Source: DATKDF01 sp963752045 (GTDB taxonomy: Bacteria > Acidobacteriota > Vicinamibacteria > Vicinamibacterales > SCN-69-37). From it: a stretch of DNA of 64,000 nucleotides. Below the pieces are notes generated by a model. It was not told where the DNA came from. It ran no database searches and worked only from the letters and a program-made list of their open reading frames with translations. The stretch is from contig CAVVWN010000011.1 in the NCBI GenBank assembly GCA_963752045.1, positions 1 to 64,000 of the forward strand. The letters are read 5' to 3'. Below, one piece after another: positions 25,297 through 33,162 of the stretch. Positions within the stretch are counted from its first letter, which is position 1. Each line of letters starts with the position of its first letter. The position numbers and the translations under genes are program-made.

Positions 25297-26985
25297 CTAG
25301 CCGGCTCCAGCCGGCGGCCCGCCTGAATCGGGCACGGCCGGTTCCTGCCCCCACTCAACCACTTCGTACAGCGACATCTGCGGCGTTTCCAGCATCAGCC
25401 GGAGCCGGCGGTCACGGCTGACAGCGTCCCGCACCGGTCCGCCGGCGTCCTCGTAGATGTGCCAGTGCACGACCACATAGCGGACGCGCAGGCGGCTGAT
25501 CACCTGCCACGCGTCGGGCCCGGGGAACGTCGCGAGGCGCGGCGTCGCTTCGAGCGCATCGGGCGGCGTGTAGTCGCTGTAGCCGTTGACGAGCGGCTGC
25601 CAGTGATACGTGGACGTCAGCATGTACTCGGTGTGCCGGTGCACGTCGGTGCGGGCGCTGAAGTACGGGAACTCCACGAGCGGGGCGCGAGGCAGGCCGG
25701 CCAGCCTGGCGTGCACCGGATTGACCGGGGTCGCCTCGACGAGCGGCAACGGGCCGACCGTCGAGGTCGCAAGCGAGGCCGCCACGAGTGCCGCGGCGAG
25801 CGGCAGCCGCCGGGCCGGGCTCGCGCGGCCTATGAGCCACGCCGTGCCGAAGCCGGCAAGCACCGAGAGCGAGAGAATCACCAGCACGCCGAAGCGGGCC
25901 GGCGCGCGCAGGAGCGCGAACAGCGGGAGCGTTTCGTGGAGCACCGTATAGAGGCCCGCGTCCGGGCCGAATGACGCCCAGAGGGCCAGCATTCCAAGCA
26001 GCACGTAGAAACCGAGGACCGCGCGCGTCGCGCTGGCCTCCGGGCCGCGGCCTCGCCCGGCCCAGGCTACCGCCACGAACGCCATGGCCAGCGTCAGGAA
26101 TCCCGGAAAGAGCACTTCGCGCCACCCGGCAATCAACGGGAGCATCCAGCGGTCGGTGAGCGCGGCCGACGCGAAGTACGCGCGCCAGCCGACCGAGAAG
26201 AGCCGCGCGTCGGCGAGCGAGCGTTCGAACCCCGCGCTCCGGATGCCCATGAACGGGATGAAGAAGGGCGCGACGATGAGCGCCGCCACGGCGGCGGCGC
26301 CGAGCCCGAACAGCCAGTACCTGGGACGCCGCCACCGCCCGTCCCTCGCGCCGAACCAGAGCACGCCAAGTCCGGCCACGAGGCCCGCGAACACCCCGTA
26401 GTAGCCGCAGGCCAGGCCGGCGAGCGCCATGGCGCCGCCAAGCGCGACCGCCGACCTCGCCGTGGCGCGCTCGACGAAGGCATGCATCGCGAGCAGCACG
26501 AGCGGCAGGCCGAACGTCTGCAGCAGCTGGATATGGGGCAGGTGGGCGAAGACGTAGGGGCAGAACGCAAAGGCCATGGCCGCCACGAAGGCGCCCATCG
26601 CCGACCCGGTCAGGCGGCGCGCGAGCCAGTAGGTTGCGACAAACGCCATGACGAAGGCGCAGAGGATGGTCCAGTTCGATGCGGCGTGCGGATTACCGCC
26701 CGACAGGCGCCAGACCGGGAGGGCGACCGCGCCGGCAAAGAGGTTCGCTTCCGAGTACGCCAGCGTGCCGGTGTTCGGATAGAAGATGTTCGCGTTGAAG
26801 AGCTCCGTCGGGGACGTGGAGAGCGCGTGGGCCACCCAGGCGACGTTCCAGATGCTGTAGCGGCCGTCGCCGCTGTCGACGCGTCCGGCCGTGCCGAATC
26901 GGGCGACGAGCGGCCACGTGAAGACGATGGCGGCGAGGATCGCGCCGAGCGTGACGAGCGCGTGTTCGCGCAGTCGAGCGGACAT
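25297..26985 (-). CDS. Polytopic membrane protein, GT-C-like glycosyltransferase
   Basis: The product (about 562 residues from the ATG at 26985) has roughly eleven hydrophobic helices. The first periplasmic loop holds SGDGRYSIWNVAWVAHAL, an acidic-loop layout like that of the GT-C superfamily, where the loop Asp coordinates the lipid-linked donor. The C-terminal ~150 residues are periplasmic and soluble (EFPYFSARTDVHRHTEYML, NGYSDYTPPDALE). It is divergent from a similar gene at 27074. Substrate unknown; a role in lipid-linked glycan assembly is inference. Confidence 0.65.
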   Translation of the reverse strand: MSARLREHALVTLGAILAAIVFTWPLVARFGTAGRVDSGDGRYSIWNVAWVAHALSTSPTELFNANIFYPNTGTLAYSEANLFAGAVALPVWRLSGGNPHAASNWTILCAFVMAFVATYWLARRLTGSAMGAFVAAMAFAFCPYVFAHLPHIQLLQTFGLPLVLLAMHAFVERATARSAVALGGAMALAGLACGYYGVFAGLVAGLGVLWFGARDGRWRRPRYWLFGLGAAAVAALIVAPFFIPFMGIRSAGFERSLADARLFSVGWRAYFASAALTDRWMLPLIAGWREVLFPGFLTLAMAFVAVAWAGRGRGPEASATRAVLGFYVLLGMLALWASFGPDAGLYTVLHETLPLFALLRAPARFGVLVILSLSVLAGFGTAWLIGRASPARRLPLAAALVAASLATSTVGPLPLVEATPVNPVHARLAGLPRAPLVEFPYFSARTDVHRHTEYMLTSTYHWQPLVNGYSDYTPPDALEATPRLATFPGPDAWQVISRLRVRYVVVHWHIYEDAGGPVRDAVSRDRRLRLMLETPQMSLYEVVEWGQEPAVPDSGGPPAGAG

Positions 26986-27073
26986 TACGGTCGGAAAGCC
27001 ACTCGCTCGCCTCAAAGGCTAGAATGGCGAGCCGGGAGCCGGAATTCTATCGCAGGGGCTGCCGCTGTCGTCC

Positions 27074-29734
27074 ATGTCCGTCATCCGCTCGCTTCTCGGC
27101 GCCGGTATCGTTGGCGCGTCCGTCTGGTGCGCAGCGGGCCGGCTGACGGTCGCGGCGCCTGATTCGGCCGTCGTCCGACTGGCCGTGCCCGCCTCGGCCT
27201 GGTGGTTTGCCGTACCAGCGCTCCTGGCTCTGCTCGTGCCGGCGTGGCGGCGCCGTCCGGCGTTGGCACTGCCTGCGCTCGTGGCCACGCTTCCGTGGTG
27301 GCCGGTGCCCGTGCCGGCGGCGTTCCTCATCTGGACAGGTCCCCTGGCGTGGATGCCCATAGGGCTGACGCTGCTTTTTGCCGCAACGATCGGGCGCGTC
27401 CGAACTTCGGCTCCGCCGCCGGTCGAGGCCTCCGCCGTTCGTCCGGCGCGCTCGGCTGTTGCCGCCGGTGTTCTCACCCTCGTGGCCGGGCTCGGCGTGG
27501 CGGCGCTCGTCGACTCGCGCACGCCCGGCGGCGACGAGCCGCACTACCTGATCATCACGCAGAGTCTCCTTCGAGACGGCGATCTGCGAATCGAGAACAA
27601 TCACCGTGACCGGGACTATGCCGCGTACTTCGGCGGCACGCTCGCGCCCGACTTCATCCAGCGGGGGCGGGACGGCGAGATCTACTCGATTCACGCTCCC
27701 GGCGTCTCGGTGCTCGTGCTGCCGGCGTTCCGGGCGGCCGGCTACCGTGGCGCGCAAGCGACCGTGCTCGCCCTGTCGTGTGTCACAGGTGCGCTCGTGT
27801 GGCTCGTCGGCTGGCACGCGACGGGCCGGCGCGGGGCGGCGTGGTTCGGCTGGGCGGGCGTCGTGCTCACCTCGACCATGCTCCTGCAGGCGGGCATGGT
27901 GTTTCCCGACGGCCCTGGCGCGCTCGCGGTGGCCGCCGCCCTGTGGCTGACTCTCCGGCTCGCGCGTGCCGAAGAGGCCGTCTCGTCCGTGGCACTGGCC
28001 GTTGTCGGCGCGCTCCTTTCCGGACTGCCCTGGTTGCACACGCGATTCGCCGTACTCGCCGCCGGATTCGGCGCCCTCATTCTCTGGGAGATCTGGTTCG
28101 GTCGTGAGCGGCCGCGCCGTGTCTCGGCGCTTGTGGCCTTCTCGCTTGTTCCGGCGGCGGCCGCGGTCGCATGGTTCACGCACTTCTGGCTGATTTACGG
28201 CACGCCAAATCCAGCCGCTCCGTACGGCGCCGACGCCGGCGCGCGGCTCGCCTACGTGCCAGGCGGCGTCCTGGCGCTCCTCTTCGACCAGCAGTTCGGC
28301 CTGCTGCCGTACTCGCCAGTGCTTGCCGGCGCTCTCCTTGGCCTCGTCGTTACTCACCGGCCGGGCGCGCGCCGGGTGGCGTGGACATCGGCCGCCGTCG
28401 CCCTCGTCTACGCGGCAGCGGTCGCCACCTACTGGATGTGGTGGGCGGGCGTTCCGGCCACGCCGGCGCGCTTCCTCACGGCCGTGATGCCGGTTGCGGC
28501 GTTGCCGCTCGCTCTGGCTTGGTCGGCGGCCGGCGCGCGGGCGCGGCAGCTGCTGGGCGGCCTCCTGTCCGTTTCGCTTGCGATCACGGCCGTCACCGTG
28601 GGCGTGGGGCAGGGAAGCCTCGCCTGGAACACGCGCAACGCAGAAGCCCAGTGGCTCGAGTGGCTCGGGCCGGTCGTGAATCTGCCTCGCGCCTGGCCGA
28701 GTTTCTTCTGGAAGCTCTCACCGGACGACCTGTCCACGGAGCTGCCGTTTCTCCTTCACGTCACGGCGTTCGTGGGCATGCTGGTCGTGTGCGGCGTGCT
28801 GGCCGCTCGACGCGCCGGTCGCCCGTCGGCCGACGCAAGCCCGCCAGCGCCATGGCTCGTCTGGGCGGCCCTCGTGGGCCTCATGGCAGCGTCGGTGCTT
28901 GGATGGCGGCTGAGTGGCGTGACTGGCCTCGATCCGGCGCGGTCGCAACTGGCGGTGGCGAGCCTCGTCGGCGAGGGACGGCCAGCGTGGCGCATTGCGC
29001 CTTCGCGCGTCGGCCGCGACGCGGGGGCCGTTCAGACCCTGCGCATCCTTGGTGAGGAGCCCGGCCGTACCGACGTGCCTCCACCTCTCGCTGTGCTCAC
29101 CGACGTGCCGCCGGGGCAGTACGACCTGCACGTCGCCGCGGAGGGCGGCCCGCTCGAGTTGGAGGTGACGATAGGGAGGTCCGCGCGCGCGATCGTCACA
29201 GCTGCACTCGACGGCCCGGGCGAGGCGCGCGTGCCGGTGTGGCTGCCCGCCGGCGCGCGAGTCCTGACCGTGACGGCCGCTTCCGACGCCGGCCGCCGGC
29301 CACGAGTCGAGATGCGGCCGGTCGCGCTCGCGCCGGCAACGGGTCGCCTTGCGCAATCCTTCGAGCGCTACGGCGCCTTCGACGTGTTCTTCCTCGATGC
29401 CGCCGTTTTCGTGGAGTCCACCGGGTGGTGGGTTCGGGGCGGAATGCAGGCCGAATGGCTGATCGCGGCCGCGCCAGGCGACACGGTGCTGACGATGATC
29501 GTGCAGAACGGCGGCGCGCCGAATGACGTGACGGTTGCCGTCGACGGCGTGGAAGAGACGCTTGCGCTCGGTCCCTCCGAGGTCCGGCACGTGCCGGTCC
29601 CACTCGGCGGGGCGTCGCCGACCGCGCGCGTGCGCGTCAGCTCACCTGGCGGGTTCCGTCCGTCCGACGTCGGCCCGTCGGAAGATCGCCGCTATCTCGG
29701 CGTGTGGATCCAGCCCGGTCCGTCCGGACGCTGA
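27074..29734 (+). CDS. Large polytopic membrane protein, GT-C-like with C-terminal soluble domain
   Basis: This 886-residue protein has about 12 membrane helices (1-650). A GGDEPHYLIITQSLLRDG loop follows the third or fourth helix, recalling the D-E/D-D catalytic loop of GT39/GT-C enzymes. From ~660 a beta-rich soluble region (about 225 residues, DVPPGQYDLHV, GGMQAEWLIAA) probably lies outside the membrane. It is divergent from the related gene at 25297-26985, sharing an 88-bp promoter region, which suggests joint function in the envelope. The gene runs directly into a convergent barrel gene (29735) with no gap. Confidence 0.6.
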   Translation: MSVIRSLLGAGIVGASVWCAAGRLTVAAPDSAVVRLAVPASAWWFAVPALLALLVPAWRRRPALALPALVATLPWWPVPVPAAFLIWTGPLAWMPIGLTLLFAATIGRVRTSAPPPVEASAVRPARSAVAAGVLTLVAGLGVAALVDSRTPGGDEPHYLIITQSLLRDGDLRIENNHRDRDYAAYFGGTLAPDFIQRGRDGEIYSIHAPGVSVLVLPAFRAAGYRGAQATVLALSCVTGALVWLVGWHATGRRGAAWFGWAGVVLTSTMLLQAGMVFPDGPGALAVAAALWLTLRLARAEEAVSSVALAVVGALLSGLPWLHTRFAVLAAGFGALILWEIWFGRERPRRVSALVAFSLVPAAAAVAWFTHFWLIYGTPNPAAPYGADAGARLAYVPGGVLALLFDQQFGLLPYSPVLAGALLGLVVTHRPGARRVAWTSAAVALVYAAAVATYWMWWAGVPATPARFLTAVMPVAALPLALAWSAAGARARQLLGGLLSVSLAITAVTVGVGQGSLAWNTRNAEAQWLEWLGPVVNLPRAWPSFFWKLSPDDLSTELPFLLHVTAFVGMLVVCGVLAARRAGRPSADASPPAPWLVWAALVGLMAASVLGWRLSGVTGLDPARSQLAVASLVGEGRPAWRIAPSRVGRDAGAVQTLRILGEEPGRTDVPPPLAVLTDVPPGQYDLHVAAEGGPLELEVTIGRSARAIVTAALDGPGEARVPVWLPAGARVLTVTAASDAGRRPRVEMRPVALAPATGRLAQSFERYGAFDVFFLDAAVFVESTGWWVRGGMQAEWLIAAAPGDTVLTMIVQNGGAPNDVTVAVDGVEETLALGPSEVRHVPVPLGGASPTARVRVSSPGGFRPSDVGPSEDRRYLGVWIQPGPSGR

Positions 29735-30574
29735 TCAGTATCTGACGGCGGCGCCGAACCAGAGCCCCTGGAACTGGATGTCGCCCGTGTTCTCTTCGAT
29801 GTAGATGTAGCTCGTCATGCGTCGCCAGCCGACCTGAACACCCACGTTGTCGGTGAAGTTGAACGTGCCGTGAATGTCCCAGTCGAAGTAGTTGGCGCGG
29901 TAATCCGGGTCGACTTCCGGGAACTTGAACGCGCTCACCTCGAAGTCGATGGCCACCTCCGGAATGACGTACACGCGGCCGACGGCGCCGATGGCCGGCA
30001 GCGGCACCTTGGCCACCGTGTACTCCTCGGCGATCGCCGACGTGAGCTCGGTCTTGAAGTTCGTGTAGCGGCCCTCGATGAGCATGCCCACGAAGCCACG
30101 GTCGTTGGCGACGAAGTCGTACTCGTAGCCAATGCGCAGCACTTTCCACTCGAACGTCGACGTCACCGGCAGGCTCACCGGAAACTTGATGCCGTTGAAG
30201 ACGATGTCGCGCTTGAAGTCGGTCGTTGCCGTGTAGGCAATCGGCGTGTACTGCACGCGGAACTTGCTCTTGCGGCTCGGCCGCAGCACCATCCGGAAGT
30301 CGCCGAACTTGGTCTGCTTGTAGCCAAGGTCGGCCTGGAAGTCGATCTGGTCGCCGATGATCCCGAACTGCTCGCTCGAGACGATGCCGGCCACCGACGG
30401 GTTCCACAAGGTGCCGCTCACCTCGATGCGATAGCGATCGCCGAGCGGCCCGCGGCTCGTTTCCTGCTCGGACACCTGGGCCGAGGCCGGCCCCACGACG
30501 AGCACCAGGAGCAGCGCCGACAGGAGGGCCGACAGGCCGGCATGGGGTTTGAGGGTCAGATTCCGCACGTCCAT
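29735..30574 (-). CDS. Outer-membrane beta-barrel protein
   Basis: The product (279 residues from the ATG at 30574; an in-frame GTG at 30583 is closer to its GGAGG) has a signal peptide ending PASAQ. It is then rich in alternating aromatic/polar strands, such as YRIEVSGTLWN, GWRRMTSYIYIEENTG and a terminal LWFGAAVRY. Ending in an aromatic-rich strand is typical for outer-membrane insertion by BAM. A porin-like or OmpA-type small barrel is the best guess. Substrate not identifiable. Confidence 0.65.
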   Translation of the reverse strand: MDVRNLTLKPHAGLSALLSALLLVLVVGPASAQVSEQETSRGPLGDRYRIEVSGTLWNPSVAGIVSSEQFGIIGDQIDFQADLGYKQTKFGDFRMVLRPSRKSKFRVQYTPIAYTATTDFKRDIVFNGIKFPVSLPVTSTFEWKVLRIGYEYDFVANDRGFVGMLIEGRYTNFKTELTSAIAEEYTVAKVPLPAIGAVGRVYVIPEVAIDFEVSAFKFPEVDPDYRANYFDWDIHGTFNFTDNVGVQVGWRRMTSYIYIEENTGDIQFQGLWFGAAVRY

Positions 30575-30671
30575 GAGTGACACTGCCTCCGTTGGGGTTC
30601 CTGACGCACCTGGGGAACCACGGTACGTGGTTGTTCTATCGGCGCGGGCCGGGGAGGCGATTAGGGGCAGG

Positions 30672-31139
30672 TCAGCGGCGGCGCTGGGGGGCCGACGCTT
30701 TCTGGTCCCAGCCCAGCCGGAGCACGGTGATCTCCACGCGGCGCCGGCCGAACGCCAGGGCCTCGTAGCAGCTCCAGATGTAGAGGTCGATTTCGCGGCC
30801 CTTCACCTCGGGGCCGGTGTCGAGGACCGTGTAGATCCCCTTGTACTCGTCCGGCACGCCCCCCACCTGAATGACCGACCCGAGCGGCAGGACGCCAGGA
30901 TCGGCCGCCGCGATGCCGGCCCGGACGGCCACGCCGGACTTCGTCGTGTGGCCTTTGCAGTAGGCCGTCGCTTCGAACACCATCCGGGCTCCGGGCTCGG
31001 GCCCGAGGAGGGCGCCAGCACGGCTCTCGGGGGCTGCCGACCGCGAGTCGATGACGGTGGCCTCATAGAGCAGCACGAAGCCCAAACCTGCCATCACGGT
31101 GGCGAGAGCCTTGCGGCGAAGCGATCGGCTGAGGCGCAT
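30672..31139 (-). CDS. 3D-domain protein (RlpA/MltA-like double-psi barrel)
   Basis: The ~155-residue product (ATG at 31139; longer starts are possible) has an N-terminal hydrophobic segment (about 13-28) and a 3D domain: ATAYCKGHTTKSGVAV, AADPGVLPLGSVIQV, YTVLDTGPEVKGREIDLYI, EALAFGRRRVEITVL. The Asp of LDTG, the Asp of EIDLYI and a further upstream Asp give the 3D domain its name; such domains occur in MltA, YabE/Rpf and YuiC peptidoglycan enzymes. Here it stands alone, so it may be a muralytic or wall-binding protein anchored to the membrane. Confidence 0.75.
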   Translation of the reverse strand: MRLSRSLRRKALATVMAGLGFVLLYEATVIDSRSAAPESRAGALLGPEPGARMVFEATAYCKGHTTKSGVAVRAGIAAADPGVLPLGSVIQVGGVPDEYKGIYTVLDTGPEVKGREIDLYIWSCYEALAFGRRRVEITVLRLGWDQKASAPQRRR

Positions 31140-31235
31140 GGCGAGGGACCCTGCCAGAGTACAGTCGGCCCGGCCAAACGACAAGGCCGAGTCAGAGAGC
31201 TTCGAGTCGACTGCCTTGGAATAAGTATCTACTAG

Positions 31236-32302
31236 TCAGTGACTTACAGGCCACTGATGGCCGGCCGTGAGGCCGGCGTCGAGAAGTGCTCGAAGCCGTG
31301 CGTCGCCAGGGCCCGGAAGGCGGACCCGGAATCCAGCATGGAGATCGCCCTTGGCCGTGAGGTGCCCGATGCGGGTCGCCGTGGTCTCGTGCGCCCTCGA
31401 GACGGCCGCGAGAAACGCCCGCCGCCGGCGCGGCGCCACGGCAAAGAGCAGCTCGTAGTCCTCGCCCCCGGCAAGGGCCAGCTCGAGCGGGGGCACGCCG
31501 AGCGTGCTGGCCACGGCGGAGGCGGCAGGGTCGACGGGAATCGCCGCGGTATCGATGATGGCCCCGACGGCCGATGCGGACGCGAGCTGGCGGACGCCGT
31601 CGGCCAGTCCGTCCGAGAGGTCGATCGCTGCCGTGGCCAGGCTCTGGCGACCCACGAGGCGGCCGGTCCGCAGCCGCGGTGTCGGGCGCTCGTGGCGATC
31701 CGCACAGGCCCGCTCCGCGTCGGCGGCGCCGGTCCGGTCGAGGCCGCTTTCGAGCAGCCGCAGGCCGGCGAGCGCGCCTCCGAGCGCCCCGTGACGTAGA
31801 GCTCGTCGCCCGGCCTGGCACCGGAGCGGCGGAGCGCGCGCCGCCGGCGCACGGACCCGAGCACGGTGACGTCGAGGACGAGCGGTCCGGGGGACCGTGC
31901 GATGTTGCCGCCGACGAGCGGCGTGCGTGACGGCTCGGCGAGACGCAGCAGGCCGTCCAGGATCTCGTCGAACTCGGCCACCGGCAGATCCTGCGGAAGT
32001 CCGAGGCTGAGCAGGCACGCTCGCGGCGTGGCGCCCATGGCGGCGATGTCGGAGAGGTTGACGGCGAGCGCCTTATGGCCGATGGCCGACGCGTGCGTCC
32101 ACGCCCGACGGAAGTGGACGTCTTCGATCAGGCTGTCCGTCGTGATGACGTCGATTTCCCCGCGAGCGGGTTCGATGAGGGCGGCATCGTCGCCGATGCC
32201 GAGCGTAACCCAGCCCGGATGACGACCGACCCGACGTTCGAGGCGTTCGATGAGGGCGTGCTCGCCGATCGCGGCGACCGTCGCAGCCGATCGGTCGGTC
32301 AT
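31236..32302 (-). CDS. thiL: Thiamine-monophosphate kinase (one frameshift)
   Basis: The product phosphorylates thiamine monophosphate to the diphosphate using ATP. Upstream of the break are the ThiL motifs GIGDDAALIEP, TTDSLIEDVHF, GHKALAVNLSDIAAMGA and PLVGGNIARSPGPLVLDVTVLGS. Downstream, in another frame, come LATAAIDLSDGLADGV and LALAGGEDYELLFAV. The frame changes at the C4 run 31787-31790 on the plus strand (VTG, then GALGGALAGLRLLE), where five Cs would restore one reading frame. The rest of the gene is intact, so a one-base sequencing or recent deletion is likely. It lies after the 6S RNA gene on the same strand. Confidence 0.88.
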
Positions 32303-32329
32303 CCGTGGCCCGATTGAAAAAACCCCCGC

Positions 32330-32530
32330 TTTGCCGTGTGGGGAGGTCGAATGAACCTGCAGAGCAGGTGGAGCCGCTCTCGTCAGCCGCGCTTCAGGCT
32401 TCCTCACCACGGAGGCATGCACACCACGCAGCGTTGCGGCTCACTTCGTTTTGGAACGTTGGCTCAAACGACGCTCCGAGCCATCACGCACAAAGCAGGG
32501 AACTCAGTCCCACAACCATCCTACGCCGGG
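32330..32530 (-). ncRNA. ssrS: 6S RNA, downstream of zapA
   Basis: The transcript read on the minus strand contains the diagnostic 6S segment GTGNGCATGCYTC..TGAGGAAGCCT (around 32390-32420), closely matching the E. coli 6S right arm (GTGAGCATGC...GAGAAGCCT). It also has GGGACTGAGTTCCCTG stem pairing in the 5' part and ends in a GC stem plus six Ts (CGGGGGTTTTTT, reading down to about 32316). The position immediately after zapA is the conserved locus of ssrS in many bacteria. 6S RNA binds sigma70 RNA polymerase as a promoter mimic. The ends are approximate. Confidence 0.78.
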
Positions 32531-32562
32531 TGCGCGCGGGCCGACAAGGTGAATCAGCGGGG

Positions 32563-32874
32563 CTACTCGTTGACGGCCTTGGGCGCCGCGAGAGACAACA
32601 TGTCGTCGACGAGCCGTTCGAGATCGGCCGTGCGGGACATGACGCGGCGTTCGAGGCCGGTGGCGTCGGCGCGAGCGCGAAACAGCTCGTCGGCGAGGTT
32701 GAGCGCGGCGATCACGGCCACGCGGAGCGGGTCGCTCGTCGAGAGCTCGCGCGCCGCCATCTGCATCCGCGTGTCGAGGTAGGAGGCCAGCTCGCCGACG
32801 TACTGCGGGTCGAGCTCGCTGCGCACCGCGTAGCGCTGACCGTGAATGTCGACGTGCACGACGCGGCTGTTCAT
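32563..32874 (-). CDS. zapA: Cell division protein ZapA
   Basis: This 103-residue protein fits ZapA: an N-terminal VVHVDIHGQRYAVRSELDPQYV that folds into the small beta domain, and a helical TRMQMAARELSTSDPLRVAVIAALNLADELFR that forms the tetramer-making coiled coil. ZapA bundles FtsZ filaments at the division ring. A ZapB-like coiled-coil gene lies 9 bp upstream, and the 6S RNA gene lies just downstream. Confidence 0.88.
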   Translation of the reverse strand: MNSRVVHVDIHGQRYAVRSELDPQYVGELASYLDTRMQMAARELSTSDPLRVAVIAALNLADELFRARADATGLERRVMSRTADLERLVDDMLSLAAPKAVNE

Positions 32875-32883
32875 GGGCTGGCC

Positions 32884-33159
32884 TCAGAGGTTGAGCTTGT
32901 CGATCTGCGCGATCATCTGCACCACGCGGTTACGGACGAGCTCGCGCTCCTCGCGCAGCCCGGCGACTTCGGCCGAAGCCGTCGTGGCCTCGCTCACCTG
33001 GGCGCGGGCCGCGTCGAGCTCGCGCTCGAGGCGGGCGACTTCATCGGCCGCCCGGGCTCGTTCGGCCCGCAGGGCGTCGATCATCTCCACGAGTTGCCGA
33101 ATCTTCTCTTCGAGGCGATCGATGGGCTGAAGGTCTGCCGGTGCGCCTGTGCGTGCCAT
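32884..33159 (-). CDS. ZapB-like coiled-coil protein
   Basis: This 91-residue protein is almost entirely one long heptad-repeat helix (about residues 12-80; RLEEKIRQLVEMIDALR, DEVARLERELDAAR) ending in VRNRVVQMIAQIDKL. ZapB is likewise a short coiled coil that assembles with ZapA at the division ring, and the adjacency to zapA supports that. Sequence similarity among such coiled coils is weak, so the name is inference. It lies 3 bp after pheT and 9 bp before zapA, so the genes are co-transcribed. Confidence 0.7.
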   Translation of the reverse strand: MARTGAPADLQPIDRLEEKIRQLVEMIDALRAERARAADEVARLERELDAARAQVSEATTASAEVAGLREERELVRNRVVQMIAQIDKLNL

Positions 33160-33162
33160 CCG

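Noticed and set aside
31236..32018. Two separate short genes in place of thiL
   Set aside because: The two frames carry consecutive parts of one ThiL protein and join with a single added C in the run at 31787-31790.
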